Source: a virus
Virus record (IMG/VR): IMGVR_UViG_3300008448_000001
Location: 62,001-126,000 of that record
Reading direction: 5' to 3' (one strand)
DNA length: 64,000 nt
In this document: one piece after another, positions 49,789 through 58,829 of the stretch
How positions within the stretch are numbered: position 1 is the stretch's first letter
Layout: each line of letters begins with the position of its first letter
Position numbers and translations under genes: made by a program
The notes under the pieces: generated by a model
Told to the model about the DNA's origin: nothing
What the model saw: the letters and a program-made list of their open reading frames with translations, nothing else
The model's database searches: none

Positions 49789-51267
49789 ATGATTAAATTT
49801 GTATCGCCGTCAGGCTGGGAATTCGACAGGCAAATTGTTGTGCCCGTTAAAGTCAGTAGCCGAGGGCTTATCGGCAACGACAGGCGTGACTTCTTAAAGA
49901 CTGCGAGTCACGCCTTTTTGCCGCACGTCGACAATTACAAGTTTGCAAGCGACGAGATACCTGTGCATTTGATTGCACTCGGGGCGAGCGAAGCCTACGG
50001 TCCGAATCGCAACGGTGACGGTTTCAAGGAAGCGACTTGCAAAAAGTATCATGACACCTTTGTCAAGCTTGCTAAGTTTTTTCGAAACCACAAGAACAAG
50101 CCGGAACGCGGTGATCCTTTTTATGGGTATGTTAAAGCTTCTGCCTACAACGACGACATGCGACGGGTTGAGTTGCTTTGTGCGTTGAACGCCAACAAGG
50201 CGGCAGCGGATCGTAACGGTGGCCTGGTCGCCGACACCGAAGTGGAGAAGATTGCAAGGGGCGAAGACTTTCCGGTGAGCATGGCTTGTCGCGTACCGAA
50301 TGACATTTGTTCGTTCTGCAAGCACGCCGCAAAAACCCGGGACGAGTATTGCACCAGTGAGAAATGCGCCGCAGGCGGTTGCAGACACAACCTTTCGCGG
50401 TTGGTGAAAGTTGGCGGTGACTTACATCACCTGCACGTTGACAACCCTGACCCGGCTTGGTTCGACATTTCGCGTGTCTTTAGGCCAGCCGACCGTATCG
50501 CTTATGGTGCCAAGGCGGACTACTTTACAAAAGCGGCCTCTGACGATGGGATTTTTGATCTCCAAGATTGCATCAAAATGTCTTGTAACTCCACGGCACC
50601 GCTTGACGTGATCTTGTACCAGTCCGGGCAGCACGGTTTCTGGTCCGAAAAGACAGCATCTCAAATTCGACTCGGTTACGCCCTGGCTACCGCCGAGAAG
50701 ACTTCGGCGTTGCCTGACACCTTGTTGGCTGGTATAGCCACGCAAGCTTTTCCGATCGAGAAGCTTGCGGCTTTCGGTACCCCTACCTGTGACCGCCAGC
50801 TGGCGGCCTTGGCAGACCGTTGCATATTTTTAAGCCTTGCAGATTACGGCAGGCTTTCTGCTCGGTCGACGCATGTTAAAGCTGCGCAGAATGTGTTGCC
50901 GTCGATTTACGGTACGATGGCCACTGACGAGTCGTTGCCACTACGGATAGAGCAGTCGCCTTCGGTGCTGATTGATAAGGTTGCTACTTTTAAGGACGAT
51001 CTCCTGGCGACTTCTCTCGTCAAAGATTTTTCTTTTTACAAGGAATCTGTTTATCTCCGAAGCATGTTGGGCTGTTGTCGCGAGTCTCGAATACCTAAAA
51101 TCGGAAAACATGAGAAGCTTGCGGCGTGTAATTTTGAGAGTAAGGCGTTAGCTGAAGACTACGCTATGTATAAGCTGGCAGCACTTTGGCGGTCAGCCGC
51201 TCACAATCCAAACTTCCCGTTGACAGTGCGGTTCGCCGTCTGTCAGAATCAACTTTTTAGCGTGTAA
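49789..51267 (+). CDS. Putative prohead maturation protease
   Basis: An AGGAGCAGGT site decides the ATG at 49789; 492 residues. It shows LGASEAYGPNRNGDGF, then YHDTFVKLAKFFRNHKNKPERGDPFYGYVKASAYND with the candidate catalytic His, VELLCALNA, and FPVSMACRVPNDICSFC with the candidate Ser, followed by a Cys-rich EYC...GGCRH segment. I know this ordered pattern (HKN, then SM-C-V, then DICS-C) from prohead proteases of other large phages. Its position immediately before a scaffold-like protein and the major capsid protein supports the call. The C-terminal 250 residues are a helical extension that may be scaffold-like. Confidence 0.7.
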   Translation: MIKFVSPSGWEFDRQIVVPVKVSSRGLIGNDRRDFLKTASHAFLPHVDNYKFASDEIPVHLIALGASEAYGPNRNGDGFKEATCKKYHDTFVKLAKFFRNHKNKPERGDPFYGYVKASAYNDDMRRVELLCALNANKAAADRNGGLVADTEVEKIARGEDFPVSMACRVPNDICSFCKHAAKTRDEYCTSEKCAAGGCRHNLSRLVKVGGDLHHLHVDNPDPAWFDISRVFRPADRIAYGAKADYFTKAASDDGIFDLQDCIKMSCNSTAPLDVILYQSGQHGFWSEKTASQIRLGYALATAEKTSALPDTLLAGIATQAFPIEKLAAFGTPTCDRQLAALADRCIFLSLADYGRLSARSTHVKAAQNVLPSIYGTMATDESLPLRIEQSPSVLIDKVATFKDDLLATSLVKDFSFYKESVYLRSMLGCCRESRIPKIGKHEKLAACNFESKALAEDYAMYKLAALWRSAAHNPNFPLTVRFAVCQNQLFSV

Positions 51268-51296
51268 ACGGTTAACCGTAGATCAAGGAGTATTCG

Positions 51297-52571
51297 ATGT
51301 CCAAATCTGCAAATTCGATCAATACAATCGACAAATTCTTGCAGGCTGTGAAGAGTAACGTCAAGTTTGCTGCGGAGGCTCACACCGAGCCCGGCAGCAT
51401 TGGTGGTGCTACGACTCACCCTGTCAAAGACGTTGACGATTCCACCGAGGAAGCTTCCGAAGGTTCTCGCTCTGCCGAGAACACCGCTGACGTCAAATCC
51501 GACCAAGGCAAGCCTTCTGTCGACAGCACTTCCGAAAACGTAGCGGCCAAGAAGGCTGCCGCCAAGCGAGCTGTCGACGGCAAATCCGAGGACGGTTCGG
51601 TCAACCCGCCTGGAACTGCTGCGGGCGATCAGCTTCAAATCGGCACGAAGAAGCAACCTACCGGCGAAGACCCTGCGGTTGAAACTGGCTCAGCGAAGGC
51701 TGAAAAAGAAGACGCTGCAGGTGGCCGGCTGGGCAACACGAGTCACCCTGCTCGCACAAACAACGGTGAACTCGACGGCTACAAGTATGCTTCGATGTCC
51801 GTTGAAAAGCTTGCCAGCTTGACGTCTCAACTTGGCAACAGTTTGCTGGCCGAGCTTGCTACAGTGCAAAAGCAAGCAGAGTTGACCGGGGCACAGTCAA
51901 AGCTTGACGTGAACGGTAACGGCAAAATCGAAGGATCGGACCTGGCTTCTTTGCGAAACGACGAAGGTTCCGATGACGACGAGAAGTCTGCCGTAGACGC
52001 CGCCTCTCAAGCAGGCTGGGAACTTGCCGGTTTGCTTAGCGGAAAATTTGACAAGCAAGCCGCAGACGCACTCGTGGCGCAGTCGCTTGAATCGATCATC
52101 AAGGTGGCTGCCGACGATGCGGACAAGGTTGCCGCATTCTTGCGACAGTACGGGGCAGAGCTTGACAAGCAAGCCATGGGTGAGATGCCTGCCGGCATTG
52201 ACCCTGCCGCCTTGGCTGGCGGTGGAGCCCCAGACATGGGCGCAGCAATGGGCGCCGGTGGCCCTCCGCCTGAGGGTGCCGGTGGTGGCTCGCCCGACAT
52301 GGAACAGCTTTTAGCCATCCTCGAACAACTCGGAATTACTCCGGAAGACCTTGAAGCGGCCATGGCTGCTGAAGGCGGTGCCGGTGGTGGTGGCGGCGGT
52401 GGTATGCCTCCCGGCGCACCAGCAGGTGCCCCGCCAGAGGAACCCAAAGCTGAAGAAGCACCGGGAATGGAAGTCGAAGCACGGGCCAAAGCCGCTGCCG
52501 CCAAAAAGGGCGCATCTGACAGTCGCGTCCGCGACTACATCCAAGAGGTCTTGAGCCGTTCGCGGTCCTAA
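51297..52571 (+). CDS. Scaffold-like protein with EF-hand-type loop
   Basis: The 424-residue product has AAGGAG upstream. The N-terminal 160 residues are disordered, acidic and Ser/Ala/Lys-rich. About 201-214 reads KLDVNGNGKIEGSDL, a complete EF-hand/dockerin-type calcium loop. Helices follow, then Gly/Pro/Ala repeats and a basic C-terminus ending RSRS. Scaffolding proteins are typically charged, disordered and encoded between protease and capsid genes, as here. The calcium loop is an odd addition. Confidence 0.55.
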   Translation: MSKSANSINTIDKFLQAVKSNVKFAAEAHTEPGSIGGATTHPVKDVDDSTEEASEGSRSAENTADVKSDQGKPSVDSTSENVAAKKAAAKRAVDGKSEDGSVNPPGTAAGDQLQIGTKKQPTGEDPAVETGSAKAEKEDAAGGRLGNTSHPARTNNGELDGYKYASMSVEKLASLTSQLGNSLLAELATVQKQAELTGAQSKLDVNGNGKIEGSDLASLRNDEGSDDDEKSAVDAASQAGWELAGLLSGKFDKQAADALVAQSLESIIKVAADDADKVAAFLRQYGAELDKQAMGEMPAGIDPAALAGGGAPDMGAAMGAGGPPPEGAGGGSPDMEQLLAILEQLGITPEDLEAAMAAEGGAGGGGGGGMPPGAPAGAPPEEPKAEEAPGMEVEARAKAAAAKKGASDSRVRDYIQEVLSRSRS

Positions 52572-52583
52572 TTTCAATTTCAA
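52568..52583 (+). repeat. Intergenic 16-mer, copy 1
   Basis: CTAATTTCAATTTCAA starts in the stop codon region of the scaffold-like gene and recurs exactly at 53612-53627. Both copies lie upstream of ribosome sites of head genes; an A/U-rich translation enhancer is possible. Confidence 0.6.
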
Positions 52584-52601
52584 AACTGGAGAAAATCCCT
52601 T

Positions 52602-53030
52602 ATGAACACCAAAATTGCATCCATGATGATCGAGTATATCGCCGCAAGTTCGGCGCTTACCGATCGTCTGCTTGGCGATACTCAACGTTATCGTGCTCAA
52701 GAGAAGGCGGCAGCTGCCAAGCAGTCGTCCACGCTTGAGACGATGTTGCGAAACGACTGTGTTGGGCCAAACGAGAAGCAGGCTGCTGCTTCGATGTTGG
52801 CCGACCACGGTCAAACTCTTGACCTGCTCGTCAACGCTGTTAACAAGATGGCCGAATACCGTGGGCGATCCGAGAAGATCGCAAGCGACCTTGGCCGTCC
52901 TGTGGCAGACCCTGCAGTGAAAACTGCAAGTTACGACAGCCTCAACGACCCGTTTGTTGGGCGTCATTCTTCGCAGAAGAAGGCTTCCGACCTTGCTCTC
53001 CTGCGTGTATTACGTGCACCAGGTTCCTAA
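52602..53030 (+). CDS. Small helical head-region protein
   Basis: The 142-residue product has a GGAG site. It is helical and Ala/Lys-rich, with a long N-terminal helix and a more polar end (YDSLNDPFVGRHSSQKKASD). It sits between scaffold-like and decoration-like genes. No family recognised. Confidence 0.5.
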   Translation: MNTKIASMMIEYIAASSALTDRLLGDTQRYRAQEKAAAAKQSSTLETMLRNDCVGPNEKQAAASMLADHGQTLDLLVNAVNKMAEYRGRSEKIASDLGRPVADPAVKTASYDSLNDPFVGRHSSQKKASDLALLRVLRAPGS

Positions 53031-53072
53031 TTCCGCATTTAGACGTCAAATCCAAATCAGGAGGATTTACAA

Positions 53073-53615
53073 ATGGCTGCTCCACGGCAAATGACCGCTA
53101 ACACTCTCAACGCGTTGAAAGGCTGGCCGCAGATGAACGCGGTTGACTACACCGCGAAGTTTTCTTCGACCATCCCTGCGGGCGACTTGCCCGTCTTGGC
53201 GGGTTCCGTTGTTTCGCTCAATTCCAGCGGCGAATTCATTCTCGGTGTGGGTAACACCAGGGTGATGCCGATGTTTTTGTTCAACAACTCGGACGATCCC
53301 GACGTCACCAACGACGGCGGCGACGCGTCTACCACTCGGGGTGTTTTCATTCCGATGTCGCCAACGGGCCAAGCAATGGCTCTCGTTGCTATTGGCGCGT
53401 ATGAGCTTGTCAGCACGGCTTATGTCGACGCTGCGTATTCAATCAACCAACCTTTGACCGCCAACCTTTCCGGCGGTGCAAACCCAGGCAAGTTGCGGGC
53501 TGGCACCATGTACACCAACATGATTGTTGGCCTTGTGTCTCGTGGCGTTGTTGACAATGGCTACGGTCAGAATGCTTTGGCTTTCTGGCCTTGCACAGTC
53601 TTCCCAACGGCCTAA
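53073..53615 (+). CDS. Capsid decoration or head-stabilising protein (putative)
   Basis: The 180-residue product has the strong site AGGAGG. It is beta-rich (STIPAGDLPVLAGSVVSLNSSGEFILGVG; FLFNNSDDPDVTNDGG) and has the pattern of phage decoration proteins in which a VxAGxVVxLxxxG motif precedes a jelly-roll-like domain. It lies directly before the major capsid gene. The assignment rests on position and style. Confidence 0.55.
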   Translation: MAAPRQMTANTLNALKGWPQMNAVDYTAKFSSTIPAGDLPVLAGSVVSLNSSGEFILGVGNTRVMPMFLFNNSDDPDVTNDGGDASTTRGVFIPMSPTGQAMALVAIGAYELVSTAYVDAAYSINQPLTANLSGGANPGKLRAGTMYTNMIVGLVSRGVVDNGYGQNALAFWPCTVFPTA

Positions 53616-53627
53616 TTTCAATTTCAA
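53612..53627 (+). repeat. Intergenic 16-mer, copy 2
   Basis: Exact second copy of CTAATTTCAATTTCAA (first at 52568), just after the decoration-like gene and before the hairpin upstream of the major capsid gene. Confidence 0.6.
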
Positions 53628-53642
53628 CGAGTCTTAGACTCG
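53628..53642 (+). promoter_or_regulatory. Small hairpin upstream of the capsid gene
   Basis: CGAGTC-TTA-GACTCG is a perfect 6-bp stem with a 3-nt loop, 10 nt before the GGAGG of the capsid gene. There is no U-tract, so it may be an mRNA-stabilising 5' hairpin or processing site. Confidence 0.35.
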
Positions 53643-53664
53643 ATTAACCATGGAGGTTACGTTA

Positions 53665-54612
53665 ATGACTGCTACTACTGAAATGACTCGCGAAGAAAGC
53701 TTGTTGGCGAGCCAGGCGATTTTTGAAAAACTTTCTTCTGCGGATCCGTCGATGGCGAAGCAAGCCGTTGACGCCGTCAACGACTTCACCCGTACCAAAA
53801 TGCGGGAAGACGGCTTCTTCCGGCGAATCATGCCACCTATTCCGATCAGCAACGACGATCTCGATCGTCAAGTTGACACGGATAAGCCGGTTAAGATCGT
53901 CGACAAAGAACCGAACAGCCCGGCTGCGGTTTCGATTCCTTTTGCCACGCTGCCTACCAGCTTGTACATCAAGGGTGACCGTTACAAGGTTACCTTTGAC
54001 CGCATCACAACTCCGAAGTTCACCAAGGACGTCGACGAGTTGCGAACCTGGTACATGGACATTCGTCAAGTCCTCAGCGACAACGCGATTAAGGACATGT
54101 TGGCAGAAGAAGACGGCAAGTTCCTAAGCGCGGTCAACACCGCACTTGTCGGGCCGGATCTCATTGTGCCGACTTCCGGCGTTGCCCAGTACCAGACAAT
54201 CTCGGGCGGTATCACGCGGGACACCCTTTGGGACAGTCTCAAGATTTTGCCCGGAACCCCTTCGAACCTCGAAGTGCACTGCGTTCTTCTCAACAACATC
54301 ACCATCAAAGACGTTGCGAAATTCACTCGTAACGAAATGGGTGGTGACTTGTCGGAAGAAATCATGCGTAACGGCTGGACGCTCAGCGAATGCATGGGCG
54401 TTAAGTGGGTTATCACGATCAAGAAGGGGCTGGTTCCAACGAACACCATGTATCACTTTGCCGATCCGAAGTTCATCGGCAAGAGCTACATGTTGGAAGA
54501 CACCACGATGTACATTCGTCGTGAAGCTTACTTCATCGAGTTTTTCGCTTACGAATCGCTCGGTGGAACCATCGGTCACACTTCCGGTCTTGCCCGAGTT
54601 GACTTCGAGTAA
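53665..54612 (+). CDS. Major capsid protein (HK97-fold, putative)
   Basis: GGAGG (53652-53656) sets the ATG at 53665; an in-frame ATG at 53650 overlaps that site. The 315 residues read as a single folded alpha/beta protein: an N-terminal helix (REESLLASQAIFEKLSSADPSMAKQAVDAVNDF), then TKMREDGFFRRIMPPIPI, long central strands and helices, and an ending EAYFIEFFAYESLGGTIGHTSGLARVDF like the P-domain end of phage capsid proteins. Its place after protease, scaffold-like and decoration-like genes, the strong ribosome site and the terminator immediately after it all fit a highly expressed capsid gene. Confidence 0.75.
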   Translation: MTATTEMTREESLLASQAIFEKLSSADPSMAKQAVDAVNDFTRTKMREDGFFRRIMPPIPISNDDLDRQVDTDKPVKIVDKEPNSPAAVSIPFATLPTSLYIKGDRYKVTFDRITTPKFTKDVDELRTWYMDIRQVLSDNAIKDMLAEEDGKFLSAVNTALVGPDLIVPTSGVAQYQTISGGITRDTLWDSLKILPGTPSNLEVHCVLLNNITIKDVAKFTRNEMGGDLSEEIMRNGWTLSECMGVKWVITIKKGLVPTNTMYHFADPKFIGKSYMLEDTTMYIRREAYFIEFFAYESLGGTIGHTSGLARVDFE

Positions 54613-54627
54613 CAGTTGATCTACTAT

Positions 54628-54656
54628 AAGGCCCCTGGGTTTTCCCGGGGGCCTTT
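54628..54656 (+). terminator. Rho-independent terminator after capsid gene
   Basis: A 12-bp stem, mostly GC (54628-54639 with 54644-54655), with a TTTT loop is followed by TTTG. The U-tract is short, so it may be partial, letting lower levels of the downstream genes be made. Confidence 0.7.
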
Positions 54657-54676
54657 GTGGGTCAAGGAGTATTTCA

Positions 54677-54952
54677 ATGCCTGCAGCTTTTTCTGATCCG
54701 TACACCGACGTTGGGACTACCCAGCGTCCGCCTTTTTCGCAAGTTTCTCAAGCCGTAAACGTCACCAATCCTCGCGATTTGGGCGGCGATCGAAGCTACC
54801 AGGGAACTTTGTCGCAGACGCTACGATCGGCGAGCTACTCAGCTCAACAACGTGCGGCTAAACCTTTTCCGCGAAGCCAAAACATGACACCGGGTTATGA
54901 TCCTTACGCTGTTGGCGGCGGGGTCGAGACCTACCTGGACAACGCAAACTAA
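54677..54952 (+). CDS. Small structural-region protein
   Basis: The 91-residue product has an AAGGAG site. It is polar and probably extended (Ser/Gln/Pro/Tyr-rich; SDPYTDVGTTQRPPF). It follows the capsid gene after a terminator. No family recognised; a head-joining or minor head protein is a guess from position. Confidence 0.5.
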   Translation: MPAAFSDPYTDVGTTQRPPFSQVSQAVNVTNPRDLGGDRSYQGTLSQTLRSASYSAQQRAAKPFPRSQNMTPGYDPYAVGGGVETYLDNAN

Positions 54953-54976
54953 CCTCAATTCCGTTCGGAGTATAGA

Positions 54977-55375
54977 ATGTCGAGAGAAAATCAAGCAACG
55001 CTGCCGGATCCGTCAGCAGCTTACAACACTTTGTTCGACAACGTGCATGCTCAAGTGTTCTTTGGCAAACTCGCAAGCTACGGTATTCAGCCGACTACCG
55101 AAAAAGAAGCTGGCGATTTGCTCGAGATCGCAGCTCAGCTTCGCAATGTTGACAACCCCGTCAAGCAAGCTTCCACTCGCAGCCGTTTCGGTGACGCCGC
55201 ATCGGCTTTGAACTCGGTAGTAAGTTCGACGCCTTACGGGCAAAAGCAAGCTGCAGTTGCCGAGGATCACGCAATCAAACAAGCAGCGGCCACCTTGGCC
55301 CAGGACCCAGCCGTGTACAACGCGGTTTTGGCTCTTCGGGTCCAGGAAGCTGCCGCTCTCGCGGGTAACACCTAA
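54977..55375 (+). CDS. Small helical structural-region protein
   Basis: The 132-residue product has a CGGAG site. It is helical and Ala/Gln-rich, with YNTLFDNVHAQVFFGKLASYGIQPTTEKEAGDLLEIAAQL in the first half. No family recognised. Confidence 0.5.
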   Translation: MSRENQATLPDPSAAYNTLFDNVHAQVFFGKLASYGIQPTTEKEAGDLLEIAAQLRNVDNPVKQASTRSRFGDAASALNSVVSSTPYGQKQAAVAEDHAIKQAAATLAQDPAVYNAVLALRVQEAAALAGNT

Positions 55376-55386
55376 GGAGAACCACG

Positions 55387-55968
55387 ATGTCCAATTCATT
55401 GTACTCGACAGTGCGAAACACTTCGGGTGTTGCTAAGACTTTTGGCTTTTTGCCGCCACACGGGCGTAGGTTGGCCGCCAACGAGGACTTCGTTGTCTTC
55501 GGTGACGTTCGAAGTATGCTCGGTCGCAACCAAGGTGCTGGCGGAGGCGTGCTCGCGAGGGCTCAAGCTTCTTTCGAGGCAGCGGTGGACAGCGGAGACC
55601 TGACGATTATTCAGACTCCGACGGTCACGCCACAAATCGTTCCAGTCACGGCTAACCGCGTGTTGACTGCGGACGATAGCGGAAAGATGTTCGTCGCCTC
55701 GGGCACTGGTGCTGTTAGCTTTACGCTTCCAGCCGCTCCAGCACTGAACGTTGAGTTCACGTTCTACAACGCTGTCAACCAGGACATGACCCTTACTTGT
55801 ACCACACCGGACATTTTGGTCGTCTTGAATGATATCGCTGCGGACACGGTCGCAATCAGCACGCTCAACCTGAAAGTCGGCGGAAGCTTCCGCGTTATCG
55901 GCAACGGTACGAAGTGGCTGGTGATTCCTACCGTGTGGGGCGGCCAGACTGTGACAACTACTTCCTAG
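55387..55968 (+). CDS. Beta-rich tail or head accessory protein
   Basis: The 193-residue product has an AAGGAG site. Residues about 85-190 form a repeat-like beta domain (VTANRVLTADDSGKMFVASGTGAVSFTLP...FTFYNAVNQDMTLTCT...GGSFRVIGNGTKWLVIPTVWG), a pattern familiar from phage tail-fibre and tip proteins. It ends at a terminator. Confidence 0.55.
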   Translation: MSNSLYSTVRNTSGVAKTFGFLPPHGRRLAANEDFVVFGDVRSMLGRNQGAGGGVLARAQASFEAAVDSGDLTIIQTPTVTPQIVPVTANRVLTADDSGKMFVASGTGAVSFTLPAAPALNVEFTFYNAVNQDMTLTCTTPDILVVLNDIAADTVAISTLNLKVGGSFRVIGNGTKWLVIPTVWGGQTVTTTS

Positions 55969-55983
55969 TAGCGGTTACGCCTG

Positions 55984-56020
55984 ATGACAAATTGAAACGA
56001 CCGGCTATAATCGCCGGTCG
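55984..56020 (+). terminator. Terminator hairpin whose loop carries TATAAT
   Basis: CGACCGGC (55998-56005) pairs with GCCGGTCG (56013-56020), followed by TTTTCGTTT, a rho-independent terminator for the upstream gene. The 7-nt loop is TATAATC, a perfect -10 box, and ATGACA at 55984-55989 lies 16 nt upstream as a -35. The same bases thus look like a promoter for the gene at 56042. Confidence 0.7.
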
Positions 56021-56041
56021 TTTTCGTTTAAAGGGGTTACA

Positions 56042-57271
56042 ATGAAGCTGAGCATTTTTACACCAACGCACGCACCCACCTATCTTCCAGAGGTGTACAA
56101 CTCTTTGAAGCTGCAGACGCTGCAGCAATGGGAGTGGTTGATACTTCCAAACGGTAAAGGTACCGCGATACCGGCGGCGATACGTGCAGATAGTCGCGTG
56201 AAAGTTGTGGAGAGCGCGGGCGATGTCTATAACGTAGGTGCGATGAAAAGGAAGCTTTGCATGGCGGCAAGTGGTGACGCCTTCGTGGAGCTGGATCACG
56301 ACGATCTGCTGGTGCCGGGTGATACTCTGGCAGCGATTCAGCGCAAGTTTGAAGCGGGAGCTGGTTTCGTTTACTCGGACAACGCGGTATTCAGATTCTC
56401 TCCGAAAGCTTCGCAAGATAGATTCCGCCCTTTCACCTGGTCTCCGCAACACGGCTGGGAAAGCTACGACATTAAGATCTACGGCAGACACCTGCAAGCC
56501 AGTCGTTGTTTCGAGGTCACGCCCAGATCATTGTCGGAGATTTACTACTGCCCGGACCACATTCGCTGCTGGGAACGCTCGGTTTATATGCAGGCCGGAG
56601 GGCACAACGCGGACTTACCGGTTTGTGACGACCACGAGTTGATGATAAAAACGTATTTAACGGGCTCACCTTTCGTGCACACGGAAGGTTGTCATTACCT
56701 TTACCGCTTGTTCGATAGCAACACGATTCACGCCAGAGCCGATCAGATCCGGAAGATTAGTCGAAATTTTCGGACAATCTATTTGCAACGTCTGATAAAG
56801 GAATGGCTTCGTCGGCACAACCTGGAGGAGCTTGATTTCTCGGTCCTTTTGAAGCAAGGCTGGGACGCAGAAAAGCACCTTTTACAGGGTTTTGGCGAGA
56901 ACACTTTCGGTCACATCGTAGCCGATACCGAGCTGCAAAAGCTGTCCGGTTTTCAAGTTCGCGAGTTTATGAACGCCGCATATTGGGCTTTGGTTCCGGG
57001 TGGGTATTTGACTATCATAGTGCCTGAGGTTCACTCTGGCATGGGCTACGCGGATGTCGAATGGAAATCGCATTTCAGTGCCACCAGTATGTACCCGTAT
57101 ACCCGTAAAGATTTCGCCCGGTCGAACGGAAATATACGCTGCCGCTTTCAGGAGATAAACTGCACTGAGCTTTATCCCTCGGAGTGGCACAAGAACAATG
57201 GTTTCAAGTTTTTGCGGTTTGAGCTTGTGGCTTTGAAAGGACAGCGGCATCCGGGTCTTCAACACATTTAA
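56042..57271 (+). CDS. Glycosyltransferase (GT2) fused to methyltransferase-like domain
   Basis: Residues 1 to about 250 are a GT-A family 2 enzyme: [32 protein letters not shown] at the start, [23 protein letters not shown] with the DHDD metal motif (about 77-99), and [11 protein letters not shown]. Residues about 275-405 resemble the second half of a SAM methyltransferase ([41 protein letters not shown]), but I see no motif I, so it may be inactive or incomplete. The location next to the collagen-like fibre suggests glycosylation of that fibre (inference). Confidence 0.7.
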   Translation: MKLSIFTPTHAPTYLPEVYNSLKLQTLQQWEWLILPNGKGTAIPAAIRADSRVKVVESAGDVYNVGAMKRKLCMAASGDAFVELDHDDLLVPGDTLAAIQRKFEAGAGFVYSDNAVFRFSPKASQDRFRPFTWSPQHGWESYDIKIYGRHLQASRCFEVTPRSLSEIYYCPDHIRCWERSVYMQAGGHNADLPVCDDHELMIKTYLTGSPFVHTEGCHYLYRLFDSNTIHARADQIRKISRNFRTIYLQRLIKEWLRRHNLEELDFSVLLKQGWDAEKHLLQGFGENTFGHIVADTELQKLSGFQVREFMNAAYWALVPGGYLTIIVPEVHSGMGYADVEWKSHFSATSMYPYTRKDFARSNGNIRCRFQEINCTELYPSEWHKNNGFKFLRFELVALKGQRHPGLQHI

Positions 57272-57285
57272 GGTCCTACGTACAG

Positions 57286-58824
57286 ATGGCAAACTATCTA
57301 CCGCAACCTTATTCGGACCAGCTGACTGAGATCGACCTGCTGACCACGGATGACTTTGGTCGCTTTCTTTTGACGTTCGAAGACGGTGATTCCGTTTGCG
57401 ATTACATCGGCGCAGCTAAAGGGACGACCATCGGCGCTACGGGTGCCACGGGCGTCGCTGGACCACAAGGTGCCACGGGCTTAACGGGTGCTCCAGGTTC
57501 TACGGGCTTAACCGGTGTTCAGGGGGCGACAGGTGTCGCCGGACCCCAAGGTGCTACCGGTTCTACAGGCGCCCAAGGTACGCAAGGTTCTACGGGCGCA
57601 ACCGGTGTCGGCGGACCGCCGGGTGATACCGGGGCTACTGGCATTACGGGCCCGCAAGGTGCCACAGGTTTAACTGGTTCGCAGGGATCCACCGGGGCAA
57701 CAGGTGCTGGTGGAGCTCAAGGGGCTACAGGTTTAACGGGTTCGCAGGGTTCTACTGGGGCAACAGGTGCTGGTGGAGCTCAAGGGGCTACAGGCTTAAC
57801 GGGTTCGCAGGGTTCTACTGGGGCGACAGGCGTCGCAGGTCCGCAGGGTGCCACCGGTATAGTCGGTGCCCAAGGGTCAACCGGTGCAACGGGCGCGGCG
57901 GGTGACCGCTATACGACTACGTCGGCAACGTCAAACACCATTGGTCTTGGGTCGAAAACGTTTACGGTTGCCAGCGGTTTGGCACTGAGCACGGGGCAGT
58001 CTGTCGTCGCTGCCTTTGATGGTGCGAATCGGATGGAAGGCACAGTCACGAGTTACATCGGTACAACGTTGATCGTCAACGTCACTTCCACTTTAGGTTC
58101 TGGAACGTATGCCTCTTGGAGCATAAGCTTGTCGGGTGCACCTGGGCCGCAAGGTTCGACCGGTGCAACGGGTGTCACAGGCCTAACAGGTGCTCAAGGG
58201 GCCACAGGCTTGCCCGGCGATCAGGGCGCGACAGGTGCAACAGGCGTTGCCGGTCCGCAAGGTGCTACAGGGTTAACTGGGGGCCAGGGCGCGACCGGAC
58301 CCGCCGGACCAAACAACGTATCGGGCACCACTACCACCACGTTGGTGGGCCTACTGGCTGGCAACGGCACCAACGTGTTAGTGGTCGGGATCGGTACAGG
58401 TTTGCAGTACTCAGACGACACGTTAGCCGTTTCGGGTGTTGTGCTGACCACCACGAATCAAAGCGTGGCTGGTGTTAAGACGTTTGCGGATACCTTGGAT
58501 TTGAGCGTACGAACGCTTACCGATTCCGCCACCATTGCCGTTGACGCCGCAACGTCCAACAAATTCCACATAACGTTGGGCGGTAACCGAACCCTAGCAA
58601 ACCCTACCAACGCGGTAGACGGGCGTTTGGTGATCTTCCGACTCCAACAGGACGCCACAGGCAACCGCGTGGTGGCATGGGGCAGCGACTACCGATTCGG
58701 CGGTGACCTAGCCGCCGCCAACGTGGTGTTGTCCACCGCCGCGAACATTACCGACCGAATCGCGTTCGAGTACCACGCCGCCGATGGAAAATGGGATTGC
58801 GTTAGCTACGTGAAGGGCAGTTAA
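57286..58824 (+). CDS. Collagen-like tail fibre protein
   Basis: The 512-residue product begins with a 45-residue head ([39 protein letters not shown]), then Gly-X-Y collagen repeats at about 47-205 rich in GATG, GPQ and GSTG triplets. A non-collagen beta insert lies at about 206-285, a second collagen block at about 286-345, and a C-terminal beta domain ends in [23 protein letters not shown]. Collagen-like triple helices are common shafts of phage fibres, and the C-terminal domain would be the tip or trimerisation unit. Codon use changes in the last 100 residues. Confidence 0.8.
   Translation: MANYLPQPYSDQLTEIDLLTTDDFGRFLLTFEDGDSVCDYIGAAKGTTIGATGATGVAGPQGATGLTGAPGSTGLTGVQGATGVAGPQGATGSTGAQGTQGSTGATGVGGPPGDTGATGITGPQGATGLTGSQGSTGATGAGGAQGATGLTGSQGSTGATGAGGAQGATGLTGSQGSTGATGVAGPQGATGIVGAQGSTGATGAAGDRYTTTSATSNTIGLGSKTFTVASGLALSTGQSVVAAFDGANRMEGTVTSYIGTTLIVNVTSTLGSGTYASWSISLSGAPGPQGSTGATGVTGLTGAQGATGLPGDQGATGATGVAGPQGATGLTGGQGATGPAGPNNVSGTTTTTLVGLLAGNGTNVLVVGIGTGLQYSDDTLAVSGVVLTTTNQSVAGVKTFADTLDLSVRTLTDSATIAVDAATSNKFHITLGGNRTLANPTNAVDGRLVIFRLQQDATGNRVVAWGSDYRFGGDLAAANVVLSTAANITDRIAFEYHAADGKWDCVSYVKGS
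57658..57846 (+). repeat. Three 63-bp tandem repeats in collagen-like region
   Basis: Units begin at 57658, 57721 and 57784, each 63 bp (seven Gly-X-Y triplets), nearly identical except for the end of the third. The DNA identity indicates recent expansion or contraction of the fibre shaft. Confidence 0.85.
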
Positions 58825-58829
58825 ACAAC

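Noticed and set aside
57430-57900. CRISPR-like or other non-coding repeat array
   Set aside because: The repeats are in-frame Gly-X-Y coding units of a collagen-like fibre with no spacers.
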